A stretch of 38,271 nucleotides of DNA from Nodosilinea foveolarum (GCA_003242035.1 QBMC01000023.1:1-38271), one strand, 5' to 3'. Shown: positions 8,239-18,300, counted from the first letter of the stretch. Numbers and translations are program-made. The notes: a model not told the origin generated them from the sequence alone.

Positions 8239-9276
8239 TCTTTTCGGGAGTATTGGGTCAGCAATAGTTAGAGAAAGGAATGGTTTGGCTGAAGGCGATC
8301 GCTGAGTACGTGTTTAGTATCTCAATCAATCGCCCTCAGCCACCTGTTCAAAGTGCAAATACGCCGGACGTGGGCTACATCTGCCGAATCAGCAAGCTCA
8401 TGGCTTCTCCTTGCGCGGGCGTAATTATTAGCGATTCTTCTACTGCCATATCGTTAAGCAATATTTCACCACCAGTATCTAAAGCTAGGAAGAATCCTAT
8501 CTTACCTATCGCGCAATATAGCGATCGCATAGAGCGAGGATGACAAGCTTTAGCCTACGGGTTGCCGTAGCCACTCACTGAATGAATCGCGGTGAAAGTG
8601 TAACCTGCGAATGAACCACGTCCTCATCGTACATAAATTGTTGTCTGGACTGAGGAGCTGCTGCGAGACTGTTTGGTAAAGGCGATCGCAGTAACAGGCT
8701 AACCCAATCGGTAGTAAAAGACCTAAAAGAATACGCACTATAGGCAGAGTGCTAGCTTTATCGTTTGTGCTGCTTTTATAAAGTTTGTAGGAAATAAAGC
8801 TAGGCATTCCTGTATTTTATTGAAGCATCCGTATTCTTGACTAGGGATAGTTGAATAAATAAACATCCTCAGTACGCATTTACCGTCGAAACCTTTATGT
8901 ATCACCTAAGTGCTCTAGCCTAGATATTCTAAAAATGGGAGCTAGTAGTAGCGTTTGCAGCTAAGTCGATAGTGGTGTGCTATGGGAGCAGATTGCTTTT
9001 CAGCGACTGCTATTTGTCCAGTGGGCTACCCCAAGGGGCATATCAGACCGCTAAGAAATGGGCTAGCTTCAGCGTAAATTTTGGCGCTTTTGGTTTTGCC
9101 ACTGTTTGCATAGGCTCTGCTTTTACAACTCATCAGTATCTTACCTAAAGACTCTAAATACTGTGTTTATGCTGGCCAGCTTACTGAAGACAGTATTAGC
9201 CAAGCTTCAGTAAGCCTCGGCTGAATATTCTTGATAAACAACATGAGCTAACAGGTTGTAACCCTGTCACCCACTA
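8239..9276. other. Intergenic stretch of about 1 kb with gene debris
   Basis: No intact recognisable gene lies between the WecG-like and UbiA-like genes. The left half holds a probable frameshifted small gene on the minus strand (8326-8530). An 85-codon minus-strand frame at 8550-8807 has one hydrophobic stretch (VRILLGLLLPIGLAC) but no recognised family or clear ribosome site. From 8808 to 9276 I see no convincing coding or structured element. Confidence 0.5.
8326..8530 (-). pseudogene. Small hypothetical gene, probably broken by a one-base frameshift
   Basis: On the minus strand an ATG at 8530 opens a 51-codon frame with protein-like composition (IGFFLALDTGGEILL, then SLIITPAQGEAMSLLIRQM) that ends in TAG at 8375-8377. 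Dropping one base at that point joins it to SPRPAYLHFEQVAEGD and a TGA at 8326-8328, giving about 67 residues. The second piece also looks like natural protein, which suggests one gene with a single-base insertion rather than chance. I do not know the family. It is antisense to a plus-strand open frame that I treat as a shadow. No clear ribosome site precedes the ATG, so it could still be noise. Confidence 0.4.
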
Positions 9277-10251
9277 ATGGTTTTTTCTAAAGCAACTTCA
9301 TTTAAGATCATTAGAAAGAAAATTGAATTTAAAATTTCGGTGTATCTTCTCGCATTGCGTTATAAGCAGTGGACTAAAAATTTAATTGTCTTCGCCGCGC
9401 CGCTTTTCGCCTTTGACATTCGCTTTTCATCCCTCTTAGCGAGCCTGCTAGCGTTTGCCTTGTTCTGTTTCACCTCTAGCAGCTTCTATTTAATCAACGA
9501 CCTGTTAGATGTAGAATCAGACCGCCGTCACCCGGTTAAGTGCAAACGGCCAATTGCGGCTGGACTGGTGAGTATTCCAGAAGCCATTTTAATGGCAGCT
9601 ATCCTGCTGACGACAGCAATGGTAGTCGGATGGTGGAAATCGCCGGGGCTGGGTGCCGCTATTTTGGGATATGCCCTTCTGCAGGTTGCGTATAACCTAT
9701 CGCTCAAGCACAGAGTAATTGTAGATGTGGTGGCAATTGCCACAGGCTTCATCTTGCGAGCACTAGGAGGGGCGGCTGCGACAGGCATTGTTCTATCGAA
9801 CTGGTTTTTGCTATGTACAGCTATGCTGGCCTTATTTTTGGGAATAGAAAAGCGTAAGGCGGAATTGCGTCTCTCAGAAATTAGAGGGGAAAAGTCTCGA
9901 AAGGTACTACGCCGCTACTCTCCTGCCTTGTTAATGAGAATGGAGAGTGTCGTGACAAACGGCACTATTCTCACCTACGCACTTTGGAGCTCTGGGCCTG
10001 CTGTAGACGGTGCCTCAACGTCTTGGATGATGCTGACACTCCCTTTTGTTTTACATGGTATCTTTCGCTATCAATTGCTGAGCGATCCAAGTGAAATAGC
10101 GCGACGAAATCCAGGTATAGAGCAAGGGGGGAAGACGGAGCGTCCTGAGGAAATACTCATTAAGGACAGGCCGCTTTTATTGACTGTATTAGGGTGGGTT
10201 GGCGTAACTTTCGTCATTCTGTTTCTCAATGATCGGCAGCTAATCGGTTGA
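9277..10251 (+). CDS. UbiA-family polyprenyl-phosphate phosphoribosyltransferase (DPPR synthase-like)
   Basis: This is an integral membrane enzyme of 324 aa. By homology it transfers 5-phosphoribose from PRPP to a polyprenyl phosphate, as mycobacterial Rv3806c does. The first aspartate motif is NDLLDVESDRRHP (residues 74-86), followed by KCKRPIAAGLVS. The second is YNLSLKHRVIVD (139-150), followed by LRALGGAAATGIVLSNWFLL and EKRKAEL. The RPIAAG and LSxWFLL blocks match what I recall of the DPPR synthases rather than quinone or heme prenyltransferases. About eight hydrophobic segments are visible. It heads a set with a HAD phosphatase, a small flippase-like transporter and a GT-C-like protein, which fits a lipid-linked pentose pathway. 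A prenyltransferase acting on another substrate is the main alternative. Confidence 0.87.
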   Translation: MVFSKATSFKIIRKKIEFKISVYLLALRYKQWTKNLIVFAAPLFAFDIRFSSLLASLLAFALFCFTSSSFYLINDLLDVESDRRHPVKCKRPIAAGLVSIPEAILMAAILLTTAMVVGWWKSPGLGAAILGYALLQVAYNLSLKHRVIVDVVAIATGFILRALGGAAATGIVLSNWFLLCTAMLALFLGIEKRKAELRLSEIRGEKSRKVLRRYSPALLMRMESVVTNGTILTYALWSSGPAVDGASTSWMMLTLPFVLHGIFRYQLLSDPSEIARRNPGIEQGGKTERPEEILIKDRPLLLTVLGWVGVTFVILFLNDRQLIG

Positions 10252-10367
10252 AGGGAAGCAAGCTCACTCTAGAGATTGGCATTGCTTCATGATAAAGACG
10301 CTGCCATGCATAAAGTTTAACCTTGTCAATAAGTCGTCTCTACACCGTCATTCGCTTACTTGGAAAA

Positions 10368-10955
10368 ATGAAAAGAAAATTTATAGAACCGCATCTCAAT
10401 GGCGGTAGTCAAGAGGCTACTGTTTCAAGCCGCTATCGTTTTCCCAAGCAAATCCACTCACTCGCTTCGGTCAATCTTGAGTACCTGATCGATTCGAGGA
10501 TTCAAGGCATTATTCTTGATCTTGACAACACAATTGTCTCAGAAGATGATCGCTATTTGTCTCGCCATGCGATCGCTTGGATAGCCCAAGCTCAGCAGCA
10601 GGGGCTAAAGCTGTTTATCCTTTCAAATGGCAAGCGTCGGTATAGAGTTGACTATTGGTCAGAGCGTTTAAACATACCTGCTATCAGTCCTGCTAAAAAA
10701 CCTTTTCCGTCTGCATTTCGGAGGGCTATAAAGCATATGCAAGTTGATCCTAAACGAGTGGTTGTGATTGGAGACAGTCGCCATACGGACATTTTAGGCG
10801 CTTGGCTAGTCGGCTGTCCTAACATTCAAGTAGCGTCCTTACCGCATCCACCTCGATGGTGGGAAAGCCTACTCGGAAAATACGTTCAAATCCCTCACGT
10901 AGATAGGGAAGCGCTAGAAGACTTTCAATCCTCGCATTGCTACAATACCCCCTGA
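10368..10955 (+). CDS. YqeG-family HAD-IIIA phosphatase
   Basis: This is a soluble HAD phosphatase of about 195 aa. Counting from the ATG at 10368, motif I is IILDLDNT (about residues 48-55, nucleophile Asp in DLD), motif II is FILSNGK, motif III lysine is in SPAKKP, and motif IV is VVVIGDSRHTDILG. The frame extends to a TTG at 10323, but that has no ribosome site, while the ATG has GGA just upstream. YqeG proteins are widespread and their substrate is generally not known. Here the gene lies 116 nt after the DPPR synthase-like gene and 6 nt before the small transporter. I infer that it could remove the 5-phosphate from polyprenyl-phosphoryl-phosphoribose. It could also simply be the housekeeping copy. 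Confidence 0.85.
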   Translation: MKRKFIEPHLNGGSQEATVSSRYRFPKQIHSLASVNLEYLIDSRIQGIILDLDNTIVSEDDRYLSRHAIAWIAQAQQQGLKLFILSNGKRRYRVDYWSERLNIPAISPAKKPFPSAFRRAIKHMQVDPKRVVVIGDSRHTDILGAWLVGCPNIQVASLPHPPRWWESLLGKYVQIPHVDREALEDFQSSHCYNTP

Positions 10956-10961
10956 TTTTTT

Positions 10962-11303
10962 ATGTTAGCTGCTCTTTTACCCGGTTTATTGATACTGGTG
11001 ACTGTTGGACTCAATACTCTAGCGCAGGCTCTGCTGAAGCTAGGCTCGGGTCAAAGTCCCTTGAATCTCTATTTGTTCAGTGGGGTTCTCGTCTATGGTT
11101 TTAGCACTATCTTCTATATTTTGGTGCTCAGCAGATTTGATCTATCGACTGCATATCCGATCATTATCGGGCTGACTGTGCTCGCAACTACGATGACGGG
11201 CGCATTTCTTTTAGGCGAAAAAGTGGCTATGACTCACTGGTTAGGCATTGGATTGATGTTGAGCGGAATTTCTACAATCGCCCTTGGTAAGCCCATGCAA
11301 TAA
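10962..11303 (+). CDS. Small EmrE/ArnE-like membrane transporter, possible lipid-sugar flippase subunit
   Basis: A 113-aa protein with four membrane helices, the size of an SMR/ArnE protein. Helix 1 (LLILVTVGLNTLAQALLKLG) has no glutamate in place of EmrE Glu14, so proton-coupled drug export is unlikely. Helix 3 ends in STAYPIIIGLTVLATTMTG, and the LGEKVAMTHWLGIGLMLSG block of the last helices is typical of the DMT superfamily. ArnE/ArnF of the same family flip undecaprenyl-phosphate-aminoarabinose for the GT-C enzyme ArnT. Six bases separate it from the HAD phosphatase, implying translational coupling, and 75 bases from the GT-C-like gene. I infer that it flips the polyprenyl-phosphate pentose. 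This is not shown by sequence alone. Confidence 0.8.
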   Translation: MLAALLPGLLILVTVGLNTLAQALLKLGSGQSPLNLYLFSGVLVYGFSTIFYILVLSRFDLSTAYPIIIGLTVLATTMTGAFLLGEKVAMTHWLGIGLMLSGISTIALGKPMQ

Positions 11304-11378
11304 GGGCGATTGAGCCGCTTAAAAAACTCGTATCTCTTTTTAAGCTCCGATTAAAGTAATCCTTATAGAGACGGCAAC

Positions 11379-14300
11379 ATGATAACTCGTATAAAAGAGT
11401 CCACTAAACTCACTCACGAGCCCAACACCCCTCTCCAGATGTTTTTAAGTTGGCTGCGTCAGCGCTGGCCGGATATTTTTATCCTCGCGACGCTATTTGC
11501 GGCAGCCATTTTTTTAGTGTATCAGGGGTCTCAGCTAATCAACGCGGCCATCCTGGATAGACAAGCCCTCGATGTATGGTTTGATGCTGATCTATATCGT
11601 GTCTTCAGCAATATGACCGAGCGTAGTAGCGATCACTATCGAACTCGAGTACATCCGATTTTCTCGCTGATTGCATTTCCACCTGTTCATCTTCTTGTGC
11701 AAGGACTCAACTTAACGCCCAGCGCTGCTGTTAGAGCCGTGATGGCAGTGGTTGCTGCAATTTGGTTAGCGGCGTTGTTTGCTCTGCTCAGAATTATCGG
11801 CTGCCGCCGAGCAGATGCCATTTTATTCAGTCTGCTTGCTACTGTCAGCGCCTCCGCTATTTTCTGGTTTATTGTGCCAGAAACCTACCAGTTTGGATCT
11901 CTATCTATTCTTTTGGCGCTTGGCTTTGTTGGGTTGACGGAGCATCGTCAGTTTTCATCGTTCTGGTATATCGGCGTTAGTGCTCTCACGCTCAGCATTA
12001 CAACGACAAACTGGATGGTTGGAATTTTACTTACGGTTGTCAATTTCTCAAAGCAAAAGGCATTGCAAATTACGATCAACGCCTTTTGTTTAGTCGTACT
12101 GCTATGGGGAGTACAGAAAGCGCTCTTTTCTAGCGCTGCTTTCTTTTTGGGTGTTAGAGAAGAGAAAGCGTACATGCCCCCATTTGAGCTGACTGGGCCG
12201 ATACATGTATTCAAGGCATTTGTTGCTCATACGATAGTCATGCCAGCCATTAATTTGGCTGAAAATACGAAAGTGTTATCGCGCTGGCCTATGCTATCTG
12301 TTCAGGATTCTATTCCAGGATCGGGCAGTCTGTGGGGTGCGATCGCCGTTGTCTCATGGACTGTCCTACTGGGTTTAGGAATTTGGGGCTTCTTCTCTTA
12401 CCAGCGGCATACAAAGCTGCGGATAGTCCTAGCCCTAACGCTGCTCGGACAGCTTTTACTTCACTCCATTTACGGTACTGAAACCTTTCTCTATTCTCTA
12501 CATTTTTTACCCTTACTCATTCCGCTAGCCGCATTTAGTGTGTTCACGCGGGCTCGCCCTATCGCCCTATTACTTGCGGTCATATTGATCGTCACCGCAG
12601 GTACTAACAATCTAGCTCAGCTAGGCAAAGCTGCCCAGATAGTCAACGCTAGTGCGCCTCAGCGCTACCAGGTTCTCCACCAAATGCAACAACGGCCTCA
12701 AGATCCCTGGCCACGAGGAACAGGGCATGTCGTGCTAGCTGAGCCTGGTAGTCTAGAAGTCAACAAAGCTTACTACGAACCGGCCGGCAGCTTTAGTCCT
12801 GCTGTCGGCAGCTTTGGCGTCTCCCTATGGCTTACTGATGAATCGGGAAATCTTCAGCTCACTAGCGATCGCATTCCAGAAGATGAAATCAGCCAGCAGC
12901 TCGTCTGGAAAGAAGATAGCGCTGTTCCTGGGGTCATAGCCGATACGCCGTATTATCAAACAGAGTGGTTCATGGACGACTCCCAAGATTGGAGACTCAA
13001 GCTGACGCCCAAACAGGAAGCAGCAGAGCGATCGCAAACGCTATCACCTCAACTCGGTATCCGCAGCGTTGGGCCAGCGGGTAGCCCAATTAACGCTTTG
13101 AACTGGGATGGCCAACAGCTATTAATTAATCAGCGTTGGAGCGTAACCCCTACGCCGCCACCGGCCCACGTCTCGCTAGGAGAAGAAGGTCGGAATAACT
13201 GGGTCAATAAAACCTCCGATCTTTCTAGCTGGGAAGGCGAAAGCGGGTGGGGGTACGCCCGGTTAGCACTAGCTGAAAGCACCAACTGGAGTTTTACCCT
13301 CCACGACTTGGAGCAAGATTCATCATCATTCGCACCATCCGAGATCAGCACCGCAGATACGCGCATAACGGTTGACATTAACCTGCCCGATCCGGAATTT
13401 ACCGATAGCCTAAACGCTCAGGTCGCTCATTTGATGATGGGACTAGTCGGTAGCGAAACCCGTCCTGGAGAGCCAACCAACTATCCTTTAGCTTGGCAAA
13501 GAGACGGTGCTTACACAGTCGTCTCCCTGGCGCGAGCCGGAAAACTGCAAGAAGCCAAGGTGCTGTCTGCCGATTTTGCTGAAAATGATTTCTTCGGCGG
13601 CTTCGGCGCTGAATCCGATGCACCAGGTCTCTCTATTTGGGCCTTAGAAGAAGTTGCAACCCGTCTTAAACAGCCGACATACGACCAATACATCTGGCCG
13701 CACGTCCAGAGAAAAGCTGACTTCATCTTAGAGATGATGACCACAGATAGCCCCATTTACAAGCCTTACGTCGGCCCAGTGGTTCCGGAGCACGAAGAGA
13801 AACCCGAAGCCTATCTGGTCGCAGAACCGCCGAAAGACGGCCTGATAGTCGGTCGGATGGACTGGCAGCGGCCTCTTCTCTTTGTTAATGCCGTAAGTTA
13901 CCGGGGGCTATTAAACGCGGCTACCCTAGCAGATCGAATAAACCAGCCTGACTCAGCTCAGCGCTGGCGCGAGGCGGCTACAAAGTTGCAGAAAGCTTGG
14001 GAAAATGCGTTCATCAACTCCGCCGAAGCGGACAACAACCGAACCTATATCAGCGCGCTGTGGCCAACTTGGATTGGTGAATCTAAAAAAGAAGAGATCG
14101 CTCAGCAGTTAGAAAGTCGGTGGGAAGAAAGACGCGATGCATCAGGCAACTTCAAAGAAACGCCTCTATGGACTTACTTCGATCTTGCAGAAGCGCATCA
14201 GTGGCTGTTTGTTAATCGCCCTGAACGCCTCTGGACGACTTTACAGTGGTTTTGGAAGCATCAGTCGTCTCCTGGGCTATATACCTGGTGGGAGGGAGAC

Positions 14301-14684
14301 AGCGAAGAAAACACGTTTAATCGCTGGGAGAATGTTCGGGGCTGGGTTACCCCGCCCAACGTAACGCCTCATTATTGGACCTCTGCCGAAATGCTGTTAA
14401 TGCAGCTAGACATGCTGGCATACAGCGATTTATCAGCAGATCAGCCAACTGTGGTTATTGGTGCTGGCATCCCGCAGAACTGGCTAGAGAAATCTATGAG
14501 CGTAAGTGGATTATCCATGCCCAATGGCAGAATAGACTGGCGCTGGGACGGCCAGAAGATGTGGGTAACCATTTCTGGCAAAAGCTCTGACGAAAAAACA
14601 AAAGTACAGCTCGGCTCAGGATTTCCGGCTCAAACTCCTCTTGATGTAGCCTATCGCGCACTCGAAAATGTCAGTTTCAAATAG
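11379..14684 (+). CDS. GT-C-like membrane protein fused to a six-hairpin glycosidase-like domain
   Basis: An unusual 1101-aa fusion. Residues 32-410 form about ten membrane helices in GT-C style. After helix 1 comes an outward loop with FDADLYRVF (Asp69 and Asp71) and then RTRVHPIFSLIAFP (His92-Pro93), the type of acidic/HP motif used by lipid-phosphate-sugar-dependent transferases. From about 440 to 620 there is a beta-rich linker. From about 625 on there is an alpha/alpha-barrel glycosidase-like region with NYPLAWQRDGAYTVVSLARA, APGLSIWALEEVATRL, DWQRPLLFVNAVSYRGLLNA, PLWTYFDLAEAHQWLF and PHYWTSAEMLLMQLDMLAY. That region would lie outside the cytoplasmic membrane. The gene ends the UbiA/HAD/SMR set. 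I infer that the membrane half transfers a lipid-linked sugar and the outer half trims or remodels glycan. Family numbers for either half are uncertain. Confidence 0.8.
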   Translation: MITRIKESTKLTHEPNTPLQMFLSWLRQRWPDIFILATLFAAAIFLVYQGSQLINAAILDRQALDVWFDADLYRVFSNMTERSSDHYRTRVHPIFSLIAFPPVHLLVQGLNLTPSAAVRAVMAVVAAIWLAALFALLRIIGCRRADAILFSLLATVSASAIFWFIVPETYQFGSLSILLALGFVGLTEHRQFSSFWYIGVSALTLSITTTNWMVGILLTVVNFSKQKALQITINAFCLVVLLWGVQKALFSSAAFFLGVREEKAYMPPFELTGPIHVFKAFVAHTIVMPAINLAENTKVLSRWPMLSVQDSIPGSGSLWGAIAVVSWTVLLGLGIWGFFSYQRHTKLRIVLALTLLGQLLLHSIYGTETFLYSLHFLPLLIPLAAFSVFTRARPIALLLAVILIVTAGTNNLAQLGKAAQIVNASAPQRYQVLHQMQQRPQDPWPRGTGHVVLAEPGSLEVNKAYYEPAGSFSPAVGSFGVSLWLTDESGNLQLTSDRIPEDEISQQLVWKEDSAVPGVIADTPYYQTEWFMDDSQDWRLKLTPKQEAAERSQTLSPQLGIRSVGPAGSPINALNWDGQQLLINQRWSVTPTPPPAHVSLGEEGRNNWVNKTSDLSSWEGESGWGYARLALAESTNWSFTLHDLEQDSSSFAPSEISTADTRITVDINLPDPEFTDSLNAQVAHLMMGLVGSETRPGEPTNYPLAWQRDGAYTVVSLARAGKLQEAKVLSADFAENDFFGGFGAESDAPGLSIWALEEVATRLKQPTYDQYIWPHVQRKADFILEMMTTDSPIYKPYVGPVVPEHEEKPEAYLVAEPPKDGLIVGRMDWQRPLLFVNAVSYRGLLNAATLADRINQPDSAQRWREAATKLQKAWENAFINSAEADNNRTYISALWPTWIGESKKEEIAQQLESRWEERRDASGNFKETPLWTYFDLAEAHQWLFVNRPERLWTTLQWFWKHQSSPGLYTWWEGDSEENTFNRWENVRGWVTPPNVTPHYWTSAEMLLMQLDMLAYSDLSADQPTVVIGAGIPQNWLEKSMSVSGLSMPNGRIDWRWDGQKMWVTISGKSSDEKTKVQLGSGFPAQTPLDVAYRALENVSFK

Positions 14685-15337
14685 AGATGAGCACCTCTAG
14701 TGAACCTAATGTAAAGTTTGAGCCCCCCCGATACAGCATCAAACATAGTTGATTATTCTAAAAGAGTCGCTGACATACTTTTACTTAATTGTGCTGAAGT
14801 CATCGAACCACTACCGAGAATCAGTTTATTGATTTTTCAGACTCTTGGTTGCTTCTACTCGTTTGCTTTCACTGATAACTGCTAGAGGTGCTTCTCAACT
14901 TGTCTTAAGACTACGTCCGGCATTTACCTTAGTCGTAAGAACCTACGAAGAGAGCTTGTCTGCTTCTTACCTTGTCGCCTTTCACCGTTTTCGCCTTCAA
15001 CTGAAAACACAGGTTAACAACATGGAAATTATCTTGTAGTTTCATTCTCAAATGTTGTTTTCAAAGGCTCTGCGAAGCTTTGTTGCGCTTGATCGAGCAC
15101 AACGCTAGAGCTAACGCTTTTTATTCTTATTCAAGATTATTGAGAGATGGACGGCTCTATTTTTAAAACACTCAGCTTGCTTTTTCTCATTAGGTTGAAT
15201 CGCTATTAGCTTCAATCAATAAGGCTATTTCATATTGTTCCTATCGTTACGTTGCGAGAAAGGCGTAGCGAGCAAATCTGTCGCCCAATTTTCATTCCCA
15301 GAAGACTTACTTCTGAAAGACTTACTTCTGAAAGACT
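14685..15337. other. Intergenic stretch of 653 bp, no gene seen
   Basis: This lies between the GT-C/glycosidase gene and the lectin/dehydrogenase gene. A 64-codon plus-strand frame at 14845-15039 has no protein-like features. The only structure I can support is the tandem repeat at the right edge (15303-15337). The promoter of the downstream gene probably lies here but I cannot place it. Confidence 0.6.
15303..15337. repeat. 15-bp tandem repeat at the start of the lectin gene
   Basis: The unit AGACTTACTTCTGAA occurs at 15303-15317 and 15318-15332, with a third partial copy AGACT at 15333-15337 that touches the ATG. It occupies the whole ribosome-binding region and offers no Shine-Dalgarno sequence. 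Copy-number change would alter the spacing of upstream signals to the ATG. Confidence 0.8.
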
Positions 15338-18300
15338 ATGGCTAATTCAAACATTCTACATTTTAACAATTTTCTAGATCAATCTAACCTTTTGCTAAAC
15401 GGCAGCGCGTCCGTCGTCGATGGTCTGTTGCGCCTAACGCCAGATGAAACCTGGCAAGCAGGCAGCGCTTTTCTCAATCAGGCTTTGGCTATTGATACAG
15501 ACACCGACTTCTCGACTCAGTTTCAGTTTGAACTGAGCGGGGGGGACGGTGCCAACGGTGCTGATGGCTTTACCTTTATGCTCAATAGTAGCGGACCGAA
15601 TGCACTAGGGGCTGCTGGCAGTAAGCTGGGCTTCGGCGGCATCTCTCAAAGCTTAGCGATTGAGTTCGACACTTATAACTGGAAAGAGGTCAACGGTAAT
15701 CACGTTGCTCTACTCACAAACGGCAACACGGCTAAACATTTATCTCTCGGCACGCCTGGATTTGACCTTAATGGTAGCGGACTGCTAACGGCCTGGATTG
15801 ACTACAGCGGTCAGAGCGACAGACTCTCTGTTTACGTTTCTAATACTGAAACAAGACCTACAACTGCGCTGTTCGAGCACACCATTGATGTTACCTCGGT
15901 GCTCGGAGAAAGCGTCTATGTTGGTTTTAGCGGCGGCACGGGCGGTCTTACCAACAATCAGGACATCTACAACTGGGAGTTTAGCAGCACTGCCCTTAGC
16001 GGCGAGCACGATCACGGTGGTGGTGATGACGGTGACGGTCAGTTAGGGAACCCTAGCTATCGCGACGAGCTAGTTGTTAGTGGCTTAGTAGCACCTATTT
16101 CAATGGCGGCGTTGCCTGACGGACGTATGCTGATTCTCGAGAAGTTTGGCACCATTCGAATTACCGATCCTCGGACATCAGTACCCATCAGCAGTCCTTT
16201 CTTGACGATTCCTAACGTGGACAGCCAGGGCGAGCGAGGCCTGCTTGATATTACGCTAGACCCAGATTTTGAGAGTAACGGTCACTTTTACGTGCTCTAT
16301 TCTAGTGAGGCAACCAACCGTCTACAGGTTTCTCGCTTTACGGTTGGTCAGGACGGTCATACCGACCACGCCCATGCCTCTACCGAACAGGTAGTTTGGC
16401 AAGACAAGTTTACGTTATCTAGTACGCGAGAATTTCATCAGGGCGGTGGACTTGATTTTGGGCCTGATGGCAAAATTTATGTTTCTTTGGGCGATCGCAA
16501 GCAGCCTAATGCAACGCAAACGCTCGACAACACCGCCGGAAAAATCCTCCGCATTAACAGAGACGGCAGTATTCCAACAGATAATCCGTTCTATGACGGC
16601 AACGGTAGCAACCTAGATGAGATATGGGCCTATGGTAATCGCAATCCGTTCCGGGCCCGCTGGGATGAGCCTACTGGCCGCTTCTTTATTGGCGATGTGG
16701 GCGGTAATGTTCAAGCCGTTGCCCGAGAAGAGATTAATCTAGGCAAAGCAGGCGCTAACTACGGTTGGCCTGGTTATGAAGGCGTCAGCAATCAGCCGGG
16801 GCTAACCGATCCTCTATTTTCCTACGATCACAAAGATGTCGATCCCTTTGGAGGGTCGATTGTGGGTGGCATGGTGTATCGAGGAAACCAGTTCCCTGAA
16901 GCGTTACAAGGGGCCTATTTCTTTGGTGACTTCGTGCAGGGTTGGATTCGCTATCTGCGCTTTGATGAATTCGGTAATATCATTGATGCTGATCCCACAA
17001 CCACCAAAATCGACGCCTACGAACTGACCAGCAGCACAGGCAATATCGGGAATGATTTTGATTCAGGCAATCAGTTTTTGACGGGTAGCTTGGTTGCGTT
17101 GGAAGAAGGCACCGACGGCGCAATTTACTACTTGAATATCTACGAAGGAGAGCTTAAGCGAATTGTCTACGAGTCAGGGGTAGGCAATCGAGCACCGACC
17201 ATTAGTCAAGCCAGCGCGGATGTAACACAAGGTGGCAATCCGTTGACAGTTTCCTTCGCGGCTGTCGCTAGCGATCTAGACAACGATCCGCTGACATATA
17301 CTTGGCTGTTTGGCGACGAGAATCAAGCAACTGGAGCCGATGTCAATCACGTTTACAGCAGTGCAGGCTCCTATAAAGCCACCCTGATGGTGAGTGATGG
17401 GACGACTACGGCTCACTCTACTCCTATTACTATCCATGTTGGCCAGCCGCCCGAAGCCGCAATTTCATCTCATGCAGATGGCTACCTTTTCAGAGCGGGC
17501 GATCGAGTTTCATTTGTGGGTGACGGTAGCGATAGTGATGGCACATTAACTGACGATAGCTATGAGTGGGCAGTTAGATTCATGCATAACGAGCACTTTC
17601 ATCCTGTTATTAGCGATCAAACCGGGAGCACGTTTGTATTCAATATTCCTGATTCTGGCCATAGCTTTGCAGACGAAACGGGTTTCGAGGTTGTACTTAC
17701 CGTAACCGACGCGGATGGCCTTACAGACACAGAGATTATTAAGATTAGACCTGATAAGGTTGATCTGAGCGTTTTAAGCAACCTAGGTGGTGGCGTATCT
17801 TACGTACTTGATGAAGATGAAACGTTCTCCGGTTCATTCACCTACGATACGGCAATCAACTTCAAGCACCAGCTCAAAGCGTCAGAAACTGTTGTTTACG
17901 ATGGCATTCAGTATGCTTTTAACAGCTGGTCAAATGGAGAAACAACGCCTACCATCCAGTTCACTGTTCCAGAGCAGGATTTCAGTCTCACGACGCTCTA
18001 TCAGCCTGTAGAAAACTCTTTCGGATTTTCCTTTACGGATTTTAGCAATGAGTCAGCGCTTACGATGAATGGTTCTGCTAATATTACGGGAGGAATTTTG
18101 CAGCTAACACCGGCTGAAAATTGGCAGAACGGCAGCGTCTTCTACAATCAAGCGATTAGCATTGATTCGGATACTTCTTTCTCTACTGAATTTCAGTTCA
18201 GGCTGAGTGACGGCGATGGTATCACTGGTGCGGACGGGTTTACCTTTATGTTGCAAAGCGACAATCTTAATACTCTTGGCTTGGCAGGCAGTGGATTAGG

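Noticed and set aside
8280-8543. 87-codon plus-strand frame after the WecG-like gene
   Set aside because: The opposite strand has a more protein-like reading in the same place, so this is likely its shadow.
8550-8807. 85-codon minus-strand frame with one hydrophobic stretch
   Set aside because: No recognised motif, no convincing start signal, isolated in a region of gene debris. Kept only as a remark in the intergenic entry.
11317-11345. 9-bp AT-rich inverted repeat (GCTTAAAAA / TTTTTAAGC) after the small transporter gene
   Set aside because: Weak stem with no T-run, inside a likely operon, so I did not call it a terminator.
14845-15039. 64-codon plus-strand frame
   Set aside because: No domain, no ribosome site, no neighbouring support.
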